Assembly (NCBI RefSeq): GCF_039541915.1
Contig: NZ_BAABHD010000065.1
Coordinates: 1 to 38,983 of the forward strand
From: Nibrella saemangeumensis
Lineage (GTDB): Bacteria > Bacteroidota > Bacteroidia > Cytophagales > Spirosomataceae
Direction of reading: 5' to 3'
DNA: 38,983 nt
Shown here: in pieces, positions 18,129-25,236 of the stretch
Layout: the number at the start of each line of letters is the position of its first letter
Position numbering within the stretch: position 1 is the first letter of the stretch
Program-made: the position numbers and the translations under genes
Notes under the pieces: model-generated
Seen by the model: only the letters and a program-made list of their open reading frames with translations
Databases searched by the model: none
Told to the model about the DNA's origin: nothing

Positions 18129-19226
18129 ATGGTCAGGTGGCAACTGCTTTGGCTGGCGGCCTGTCTGGCGTTGACGTATGATGTCCAGGGCCAGCAGGCT
18201 GCGGTGAGCGGCCGGGGATTGCTCGGCGAGTATTACAGCGGCCGGCATTACGAGAAGAAAGTCTTCACCCGAATTGACCCGACAATTGATTTCGGCTGGT
18301 TTGATCAGCCGCCGGGACCCGGTATGCCTGCGTCCTATTTTTCGGTCCGCTGGACCGGGAAGTTATACGCACCCGCTTCGGGAAAGTATACTTTCACGGC
18401 AGAGGTAGACGACGGCATTCGACTGTGGGTTGGGGGAAAAATGGTGATTGACGACTGGGAGTTAAATGATTCCAAAACGTTTACCGGCAGCATCATCCTG
18501 ACAGCGGGGCAGTATTACGACCTGCGCATCGATTATTTCAACGATATGCTGGAGGGAGAGATTAAAATATACTGGACAACTCCTGAAGACAATAGGCTAA
18601 CAAGGTTGATGTCAGGCAAGCCGGGTTCTTTGATTCCGGCCAAATACCTGTTCCAGCCCAAGTTTGCGCCACCCAAACCGGCTGTTGCCCGGACTACTGA
18701 TTCAGCACCCCCCGCTAAAACCACAACGCCGGGGCCATTACCGGCTAAAGTTGCAGGCCGTACCAGTCGTCCCAGCCTGCCCGCCCCGAAAGTGCAAGCC
18801 TCTCAACCGCCCAGAAAAACTGACTCGGTTACGGTAAAACCGGTTGCCCCGCCAGCCGTATCCGAAACCTTTGAGGGCCTGAAAGCCGGAGAAGCGGTGG
18901 TGCTGCGGAATGTCTTTTTTGAACAAAGCCAGTACCACCTGCTACCGGAGTCCTACACGGAACTGGATAAGCTGGTGAAGACCCTGAAGAAATACCCTGT
19001 CTACCAGATTGAGATCAGCGGCCATACCGACAATGTGGGCGACCCGCGCCTGAACCTGACGCTCTCGGAATACCGCGCCAAAGTAGTCGCCAATTACCTG
19101 AGCCGGCACGGTATTGATGCGAACCGCCTGGATGCGAAAGGATACGGCAGCACCCGCCCGGTCACCGACAATGCTACGGAAGACCAGCGGGCCAGAAATC
19201 GGCGGGTGGAATTTGTTGTCAAATGA
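18129..19226 (+). CDS. PA14 domain-OmpA family outer-membrane protein (copy 2)
   Basis: 365 residues from the ATG at 18129; a TTG nine bases earlier is in frame but unnecessary. The layout equals copy 1: signal peptide (MVRWQLLWLAACLALTYDVQG), PA14 domain (FSVRWTGKLYAPASGKYTF; VDDGIRLWVGGKMVIDDW), a longer Pro/Lys/Thr-rich linker, and an OmpA domain (ISGHTDNVGDPRLN; RARNRRVEFVVK). The two folded domains are strongly alike between copies while the linkers barely align, as expected for an old tandem duplication with a relaxed spacer. Sequence downstream holds the sigma-54-type control region of the next gene. Confidence 0.93.
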   Translation: MVRWQLLWLAACLALTYDVQGQQAAVSGRGLLGEYYSGRHYEKKVFTRIDPTIDFGWFDQPPGPGMPASYFSVRWTGKLYAPASGKYTFTAEVDDGIRLWVGGKMVIDDWELNDSKTFTGSIILTAGQYYDLRIDYFNDMLEGEIKIYWTTPEDNRLTRLMSGKPGSLIPAKYLFQPKFAPPKPAVARTTDSAPPAKTTTPGPLPAKVAGRTSRPSLPAPKVQASQPPRKTDSVTVKPVAPPAVSETFEGLKAGEAVVLRNVFFEQSQYHLLPESYTELDKLVKTLKKYPVYQIEISGHTDNVGDPRLNLTLSEYRAKVVANYLSRHGIDANRLDAKGYGSTRPVTDNATEDQRARNRRVEFVVK

Positions 19227-19247
19227 GCATTTTTTCCTGTTCACTAC

Positions 19248-19275
19248 CGGACAATAGTTTGTCCGTATTCGGACA
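19248..19275. promoter_or_regulatory. Palindromic operator, site 1
   Basis: Three half-sites: CGGACA (19248-19253), TGTCCG (19260-19265) and CGGACA (19270-19275). The last two form the perfect palindrome TGTCCG-N4-CGGACA, centre 19267.5. The palindrome centre is 62.5 bp from the -24 GG of the sigma-54-like element downstream. The same arrangement recurs at 24397-24420, so it is probably the site of an enhancer-binding activator. The first two half-sites could also pair as an RNA hairpin. Confidence 0.7.
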
Positions 19276-19328
19276 GGTATTACCTGATTTTCAGTATTAC
19301 CACCGGTGAAAAAGCAAATTTTAACTGG

Positions 19329-19345
19329 TGGCATAGGTATTGAGC
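19329..19345 (+). promoter_or_regulatory. Sigma-54-type -24/-12 promoter for the permease array
   Basis: TGGCATA-GGTA-TTGAG against the consensus TGGCACG-N4-TTGCA. The -24 GG is at 19330-19331 and the -12 position at 19342-19343 (GA instead of GC), giving the required 12-bp register. The predicted start of transcription is near 19355, leaving a ~97-nt leader before the ATG at 19452. Confidence 0.6.
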
Positions 19346-19375
19346 AACATTCGTGAAACAGCTGTGTCTTTGAAA

Positions 19376-19441
19376 GAATGAGTGAAAGTGCGAACCCTTA
19401 ATCATTCACTCTTTCGCTCATTCACTCATTCACCCTCTCAC
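19376..19441. repeat. Octamer repeats and leader hairpin
   Basis: 19402-19441 holds five 8-nt units: TCATTCAC, TCTTTCGC, TCATTCAC, TCATTCAC, CCTCTCAC. The upstream GAATGAGTGAAAG (19376-19388) pairs with CTTTCGCTCATTC (19411-19423), allowing one G-U. The structure lies in the predicted leader of the first array permease, just before its start codon. Confidence 0.6.
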
Positions 19442-19451
19442 ACCTTATCTC

Positions 19452-21866
19452 ATGCTCCGTAATTACCTGAAAATTGCCTTCCGGAACCTGGTCAAGCACA
19501 AGTCCTTCAGCTTTATCAACATTGTGGGGGTAGCGATTGGTCTGGCGTGTTTCCTGCTGATCGCCTTATACGTACAGGATGAGCTGAGCTACGACCGCCA
19601 TCATAAAAATGCTGACCGCATTTACCGGGTAGCCCGGACGTTTTTGTCTAAAGACGGGACCGAATCCCTTAAACTGGGTCATGCGGCTCCCCCCTTTGGC
19701 TCGCTTATCCGGCAGGACTTCCCGGAACTGGAGCAGGTCACCCGACTGTATGAATACAATGCGTTAATTCGCCACGGCGAACATTCGTTTAATGAAGAGA
19801 ATATTTTTCTGGCTGAAGAGAACGTATTCAGGGTATTTACGTTCAACGTGCTTAGCGGTAATCCCGACAAAGCCCTGGTGAACCCGTTCTCCATCATGTT
19901 CTCCCGGCCGATGGCGGAGAAGTATTTCGGCAAAGAAAATCCTATAGGTAAGACCGTTCGCCTGGACAGTCAGTTTGACCTTACCGTGACGGGTGTTTTT
20001 GAAGCGCTGCCGGATCAGTCGCATTTCCACCCGAATTTTCTGGTTTCCTTTTCAACCCTTAACGACAATCGGATTTACGGAGCTGAAGGGCTGCGCAGCA
20101 ACTGGGGCAATAACTCATTCTCTACCTTTATCCTGGCTCCGCCGAATTATGACATCAGCCGGCTGGAGAAAGCTTTTCCGGCGTTTCAGGACCGGCACAT
20201 TCCGCCTTATCAGAACATCAAAGCCTCCTCGTATTCGATACTGAATTTGATGAAACTGACCGATATTCATCTGCATTCGCAGTTGGATTCGGAGATTGAG
20301 CCGAACGGGGATATTCAGTACGTGTACCTGTTCTCGGCGATTGGGCTTTTTATCCTGCTGATTGCCTGCATTAACTACATGAACCTGGCAACGGCGCGTT
20401 CGTCGTCGCGGGCGAAAGAGGTGGGAATGCGGAAGGTTGTCGGTGCGGTTCGCAACCAGTTGGTGGGGCAGTTTCTGAGCGAATCACTGCTGCTGGTCTC
20501 CATTGCGCTGGTAATCGCCATGCTATTAGTCCTTATTTTCCTGCCCTTCCTCAACGACTTTACCCAGAAGCAACTGACCATCGGCTCACTGGCCGACCCG
20601 ATATTTTTGCTCACTCTGATTGCCATTACACTGGTAACCGGTTTGGTAGCAGGTAGTTATCCGGCCTTCTTCCTGACCTCCTTCCAGCCGATCAGTGTGC
20701 TGAAAGGGAAGGTAGCCTCTTCCATGCGCAATGGGCGGCTGAGGCAGACGCTGGTGGTTACCCAGTTTGCCATTGCGGTGGCACTCATCATCAGTACGGC
20801 GGTAGTGTACAATCAGATGAAGTACATCCAAAACTATAAACTTGGCTACCAGAAGGACCAAATTGTGCTGCTGCGCATGGGGGCTGATTCTGCCCGGGAT
20901 TATGATGCCCTCAAACAGGAGTTTAAACGAAGCAGTGCCATCAATGATGTAGCCCGCTCGTCCCGTATTCCGTCCGGGCGGTTACTGGACTCCTGGGACG
21001 CTTACGTATCCAAAGGGGATACCATGGCTCCTACTGATATTGGTATCAAAGCGTTAACGATAGACTACGAGTTTATCCCGACGTACCAGATTGAGATGGC
21101 GGCCGGACGCAACTTCTCCCGCGAATTTCCTACCGATGACTCAACGGCCTTCATTCTGAATGAAACCGCCGTACGAATGCTCGGCTGGAAAGACCCGAAT
21201 GACGCCATAGGCAAACAGTTTGGCTACGGCCGGGACCGCGGGCAGATTATCGGTGTGACCAAAGATTACCATTTTGAGTCACTACACCAGACGGTAGCGC
21301 CTATTGTGATGTTCCTCGACCCGCAGCGGCTATTCTGGGCATCGATTCACGTAGCCGGTAAGAACCTGCCGAACGCGCTGGCTCATATCGAATCCATCTG
21401 GAAGAAAAACTACCCCGAGCGTCCGTTCGCTTACGAGTTTCTCGACCAGCGGTTTGGCCAGTTGTACGCTCGTGAGCAGACGCAGCAGACCCTGTTCGGT
21501 ATCTTCGCCGGTATCGCCATCTTCATCTCCTGCCTGGGTCTGTTTGGTCTCTCCATGTTCATGGCCGAGCAGCGGACCAAGGAAATTGGTGTACGGAAAG
21601 TGCTGGGAGCCTCAATGGTTGATATTGTCGCTCTGTTCTCGAAGGATTTCCTGAAGCTGGTCCTGGTTGCCATTGTCATAGCCTCGCCCATTGCCTGGTA
21701 TGCCATGGATAAATGGATGCAGGACTTTGCCTATCAGTCAGGTATTCCCTGGTGGGTATTTGTCCTGGCTGGGGTGCTGGCAGTAGCAATTGCTCTCTTT
21801 ACCATCAGCTTCCAAAGCATAAAAGCAGCCTTGATGAACCCGGTGAAGAGTTTAAGGACTGAGTAA
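19452..21866 (+). CDS. FtsX/MacB-type permease, array gene 1
   Basis: 804 residues. It starts with the array signature MLRNYLKIAFRNLVKHKSFS followed by helix 1 (INIVGVAIGLACFLLIALYV). Next are the first periplasmic MacB_PCD domain, an FtsX domain with AKEVGMRKVVGAVRNQLVGQ, a second helix-plus-periplasmic unit, and the last FtsX domain with TKEIGVRKVLGASM. It ends ALMNPVKSLRTE. It is the first gene behind the sigma-54-type promoter at 19329 and has a structured leader. Role as for the family: an inner-membrane permease working with a separate ATPase, here not encoded nearby. Confidence 0.95.
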   Translation: MLRNYLKIAFRNLVKHKSFSFINIVGVAIGLACFLLIALYVQDELSYDRHHKNADRIYRVARTFLSKDGTESLKLGHAAPPFGSLIRQDFPELEQVTRLYEYNALIRHGEHSFNEENIFLAEENVFRVFTFNVLSGNPDKALVNPFSIMFSRPMAEKYFGKENPIGKTVRLDSQFDLTVTGVFEALPDQSHFHPNFLVSFSTLNDNRIYGAEGLRSNWGNNSFSTFILAPPNYDISRLEKAFPAFQDRHIPPYQNIKASSYSILNLMKLTDIHLHSQLDSEIEPNGDIQYVYLFSAIGLFILLIACINYMNLATARSSSRAKEVGMRKVVGAVRNQLVGQFLSESLLLVSIALVIAMLLVLIFLPFLNDFTQKQLTIGSLADPIFLLTLIAITLVTGLVAGSYPAFFLTSFQPISVLKGKVASSMRNGRLRQTLVVTQFAIAVALIISTAVVYNQMKYIQNYKLGYQKDQIVLLRMGADSARDYDALKQEFKRSSAINDVARSSRIPSGRLLDSWDAYVSKGDTMAPTDIGIKALTIDYEFIPTYQIEMAAGRNFSREFPTDDSTAFILNETAVRMLGWKDPNDAIGKQFGYGRDRGQIIGVTKDYHFESLHQTVAPIVMFLDPQRLFWASIHVAGKNLPNALAHIESIWKKNYPERPFAYEFLDQRFGQLYAREQTQQTLFGIFAGIAIFISCLGLFGLSMFMAEQRTKEIGVRKVLGASMVDIVALFSKDFLKLVLVAIVIASPIAWYAMDKWMQDFAYQSGIPWWVFVLAGVLAVAIALFTISFQSIKAALMNPVKSLRTE

Positions 21867-21868
21867 GT

Positions 21869-21967
21869 AGTGGGCAGTAAGCAGTTGACAGACTTGAGTG
21901 AGCACCTTCCGGCTCTATTTTCTGCCTACTGCCAACCGCCCACTGCCGACTGAGAACTGCCTACTGC
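21869..21967. repeat. Heptamer-repeat hairpin, array genes 1-2
   Basis: The left arm AGTGGGCAGTAAGCAG (21869-21884) pairs, with two mismatches, with the CTGCCTACTGCCAAC segment starting at 21922. More CTGCCCACTGCC- and CTGCCTACTGC-like units follow up to 21967, so alternative foldings are possible. It fills nearly the whole 114-bp spacer. Confidence 0.6.
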
Positions 21968-21980
21968 AACCTGTAAAACT

Positions 21981-24353
21981 ATGCTACGCAACTACCTCAC
22001 CATTGCGGTTCGCAACCTCTTCAAAAACAAAGTATTCAGCGCGATTAATATCGTAGGGCTGGCTTTGGGTCTGGCCTGTAGCCTGCTTATTTTTCTTTGG
22101 ATTCAGGATGAACGGAGCATCGACCGGTTTCACGCCAACGGCGACCGTTTGTTCCGGGTGATGGAGCAGCAGCAGTATTCAGGGCAGATTGAGGTAACAA
22201 ACTCTACACCAGGTCTGCTGGCCGAGAGCCTGAAAAAAGAAGTGCCGGAGGTCGATAAGGCTGCGGAAATCACCTGGGAGGTTCCTATGCTGCTGACCGC
22301 CGGAAGTGTGTCTGGCCGGGCTACAGGGCGGTTTGCTACGCCGGAGTTTTTTGAGGTATTCAGCTTTCCACTGCTTTATGGCGATGCTACCTCCGTTCTG
22401 AGCGAACCCGGTAAGCTGGTTATCTCCGAAAGTCTGGCCAGAAAATACTTTGGCAACGAAAACCCCGTAGGCCGGGTGCTGCGTATCGACAATGTAGTCG
22501 ATGTGCTGGTTAGCGGGGTCTTCACCGATATTCCGGAGAAGTCGTCGCTGACGTTTGATTTCCTGGTGCCGTACCAGCATTTTCTCCAGAAGAACGAATG
22601 GGCAAAAGAATGGGGCAACAACGCTCCGTTGACGTTTGTCCGGTTACAGCCCGAAGCGTCGGCGGAGAAAGTTGACGCCAAGATTGCCAATTTCGTAAAG
22701 GCCAAAGACAAGAACTCAAACGTAACGCTGTTCCTGCAGAACTACGGAGACTCTTATCTGTATTCGAACTTTACCAACGGACAGCAGGACGGTGGCCGGA
22801 TTGACTATGTCAGGCTGTTTACCGTTGTCGCCATTGTCATTCTGCTGATTGCGTGCGTCAATTTTATGAACCTGGCTACGGCCCGGTCGGCAAAGCGGGC
22901 TAAAGAAGTCGGTATCCGGAAAGTGGTAGGGGCGGGCAGGTACACTTTGGCCGGACAATTCCTGGGTGAAGCTTTCCTGATTACCTTATTGGCATTTGTT
23001 CTGACGCTTATCGTGGTATGGCTGTTTCTGCCAACATTCAATAATTTTACCCAAAAGCACATTTCGATTCAGTTTACTGACCCCCAATTTGTGCTCACAC
23101 TCCTCAGTCTGGCCGTTCTGACCGGCTTGGTAGCGGGTAGTTATCCGGCCCTGTTTTTGTCGTCGCTGATGCCGCTCAGGGTATTAAAAGGTGGCGCATC
23201 GTCTGGTATTCTCAAATTTAAACAGGGGGCTACTTTGTTCCGGCAGGGACTGGTGGTGTTTCAGTTTACGGTCTCCGTTATTCTGATTGTCGGAACGGTG
23301 ATCGTGTTTCAGCAGATGAAATACATCCGCACCAAAAACCTGGGCTTTACAAAAGAGAACCTGATCGTTCTACCGCTGGAAGCGGAGATGCACAAAAACG
23401 TGGAGGCTTACCGACAGGACGTTCTGGCTTCGCCGGCGATACGAGCCCTGACGCTGACCAGTCAGCCGCCAATGGAGGTATCTATTTCGACCGGCGGGGT
23501 AGAGTGGCCGGGCAAGCAGGCTGATGAACGCGTAGAGTTTCCGTTCATCCTGACCGACCACGATTTTGTAGCGGCCATGAGCATCAGCCTGAAAGAAGGG
23601 CGCAACTTCAACCGGTCGATGCCAACGGATAGCTCGGTGGTCCTTATCAACGAAGAAGCCGCCCGCCGGATGCGTTTACAAAATCCCGTTGGGCAAACGA
23701 TTCGGTTCTGGAACCGGCCCCACCAGATTGTGGGTGTGCTCAAAGATTTTCATATTAATTCCTTACACGTAGCTATGCAGCCGCTCATCCTGCATCTGGC
23801 TCCGGGTGTTGGCAGCAATAACTATATTCTCGTCCGAACACAGCCGGGACAGACTCAGCAGGCGCTGGCGGTGCTCCAGGCGGCAAATAGGAAATACAAT
23901 CCCGCGTATCCGTTTGAATACCATTTTCTGGATGAAACGTTTGAGCGGCAGTACCGGAGTGAACTGATTGTGGAGTCGCTGACCAACTATTTCGCGTTGC
24001 TGGCCATTGTCATCTCCTGTCTGGGGCTACTGGGTCTGACCATCTTTACGACAGAGCAGCGCACGAAAGAGGTAGGCGTTCGGAAAGTGCTGGGCGCCAG
24101 CGTCAGTAACCTGGTCTATCTGTTGTCGAAAGACTTTTTGAAGCTGGTCTTTATCGCCAACGGCATTGCCTTTCCGATAGCCTGGTGGATGATGAACAAC
24201 TGGTTGAATGATTTTGCCTTTAAGGCTGACCTCAAAGCCTGGGTGTTTGTCGTCGCCGGTGGGGCAGCCCTGCTGATTGCCTTTCTGACCATCAGTTTTC
24301 AGGCTGTCAGAACGGCGTTGATGAACCCGGTAAATAGTTTGCAGTCGGAGTAA
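21981..24353 (+). CDS. FtsX/MacB-type permease, array gene 2
   Basis: 790 residues, the shortest array member. Opening MLRNYLTIAVRNLFKNKVFS, helix 1 INIVGLALGLACSLLIFLWI. The first FtsX domain has AKEVGIRKVVGAGRYTLAGQ, the second TKEVGVRKVLGASV, and the end is ALMNPVNSLQSE, with Asn for the Lys seen in the other copies. It follows array gene 1 by 114 bp, mostly repeat hairpin, and is the last gene before the second sigma-54-type control region. It is therefore probably the end of the first transcription unit. Confidence 0.95.
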   Translation: MLRNYLTIAVRNLFKNKVFSAINIVGLALGLACSLLIFLWIQDERSIDRFHANGDRLFRVMEQQQYSGQIEVTNSTPGLLAESLKKEVPEVDKAAEITWEVPMLLTAGSVSGRATGRFATPEFFEVFSFPLLYGDATSVLSEPGKLVISESLARKYFGNENPVGRVLRIDNVVDVLVSGVFTDIPEKSSLTFDFLVPYQHFLQKNEWAKEWGNNAPLTFVRLQPEASAEKVDAKIANFVKAKDKNSNVTLFLQNYGDSYLYSNFTNGQQDGGRIDYVRLFTVVAIVILLIACVNFMNLATARSAKRAKEVGIRKVVGAGRYTLAGQFLGEAFLITLLAFVLTLIVVWLFLPTFNNFTQKHISIQFTDPQFVLTLLSLAVLTGLVAGSYPALFLSSLMPLRVLKGGASSGILKFKQGATLFRQGLVVFQFTVSVILIVGTVIVFQQMKYIRTKNLGFTKENLIVLPLEAEMHKNVEAYRQDVLASPAIRALTLTSQPPMEVSISTGGVEWPGKQADERVEFPFILTDHDFVAAMSISLKEGRNFNRSMPTDSSVVLINEEAARRMRLQNPVGQTIRFWNRPHQIVGVLKDFHINSLHVAMQPLILHLAPGVGSNNYILVRTQPGQTQQALAVLQAANRKYNPAYPFEYHFLDETFERQYRSELIVESLTNYFALLAIVISCLGLLGLTIFTTEQRTKEVGVRKVLGASVSNLVYLLSKDFLKLVFIANGIAFPIAWWMMNNWLNDFAFKADLKAWVFVVAGGAALLIAFLTISFQAVRTALMNPVNSLQSE

Positions 24354-24396
24354 CTACCGGCACCGGGGCAGGTCTGTTCAGGGCTTTCACAGGAGC

Positions 24397-24420
24397 CGGA
24401 CAACTGTCCACAAACGGACA
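24397..24420. promoter_or_regulatory. Palindromic operator, site 2
   Basis: Half-sites CGGACA (24397-24402), TGTCCA (24405-24410) and CGGACA (24415-24420). The last two form TGTCCR-N4-CGGACA with one deviation from the perfect site 1; centre 24412.5. The distance to the -24 GG is 62.5 bp, identical to site 1. The extra upstream half-site is 2 bp away here and 6 bp away in site 1. Confidence 0.7.
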
Positions 24421-24473
24421 ATTTATACGATTGACTTTGCGTATCTAATTGTTAATCAGTAGCCATTTTCTTT

Positions 24474-24490
24474 TGGCATATAATTCGCAA
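24474..24490 (+). promoter_or_regulatory. Sigma-54-type -24/-12 promoter for the small secreted protein
   Basis: TGGCATA-TAAT-TCGCA against TGGCACG-N4-TTGCA. The -24 GG is at 24475-24476 and the -12 GC at 24487-24488, in correct register. Transcription should begin near 24500, giving a leader of ~26 nt before the ATG at 24526. Confidence 0.65.
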
Positions 24491-24525
24491 TAAACAAAAC
24501 ACCCAAACTAACACAGCGATTCATC

Positions 24526-25176
24526 ATGAAAACTTTACTAACACTGCTGCTGATGAGCGCAGGCCTGGCGGCAGTAGCGCAGCGGTCGTCCTTGCACCAG
24601 GAAATTAACGATGACGGGAAGTCTTTACGGATACGCGTTGATGCAGAGCAGAAAGGACGGGCCGAAGTCCATTACCAGCGGACGTTTGACGTGAAAGGCA
24701 TGAGCAAGGAGGAAAAGGAAGCACTGGTCAGCCGGGTTATCGATTCCTTAGGTATTATGGAGACCAGGCACGATGTGGTCATCATCAAAAAGCACCGCGA
24801 AAACCGTGACACCGACTCTGGTTCGCGAACGGCCGCTAAGGCTTCTTCCAAAGATAAAGAGGATAAAGATTCAGACTGCGACGAAACCAAGTCGGTTACG
24901 AAGGTGAAAACGGCGCGTTCAACCACAACCGTTAACGACGGAACGGTTGCCTCTTCCTCCTCCGGCGTGGGCGGAATCACCAATAAGCCTTTCACTAAAA
25001 CCATTGAAGAAGATCCCGGATCGGGCCGGCTGAAAATGCATTACGAATACACCAAGGACGGCGAGCAATTTATCTTCGAGCGGACCGTCAATGCGCAGGG
25101 TAAAACAGAAAAGGAAAAGCAGCGCCTGATTGAAGAGACGGAGAAGAGTCTGGGTCTGCCAGTGAAGAATATGTAA
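24526..25176 (+). CDS. Secreted/periplasmic protein with duplicated module
   Basis: 216 residues with a signal peptide (MKTLLTLLLMSAGLAAVAQ). An ~45-residue module occurs twice, at about 32-77 and 167-211. Its best part aligns without gaps: EVHYQRTFDVKGMSKEEKEA (47-66) against QFIFERTVNAQGKTEKEKQR (181-200), each followed by a helix ending SLG(I/L). Between them is a low-complexity, charged, Ser/Thr-rich linker (~92-150) with a single Cys. No family recognised. It is the first gene after the second sigma-54-type promoter and lies 60 bp before array gene 3. It could be a periplasmic partner, a substrate or a stress sensor for the permeases; these are guesses from position. Confidence 0.85.
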   Translation: MKTLLTLLLMSAGLAAVAQRSSLHQEINDDGKSLRIRVDAEQKGRAEVHYQRTFDVKGMSKEEKEALVSRVIDSLGIMETRHDVVIIKKHRENRDTDSGSRTAAKASSKDKEDKDSDCDETKSVTKVKTARSTTTVNDGTVASSSSGVGGITNKPFTKTIEEDPGSGRLKMHYEYTKDGEQFIFERTVNAQGKTEKEKQRLIEETEKSLGLPVKNM

Positions 25177-25236
25177 TACTTAGGCCAGCACTACACTGAA
25201 TCGTCGGACCGCCCTGCTGGCCCGTGCAACACCATT

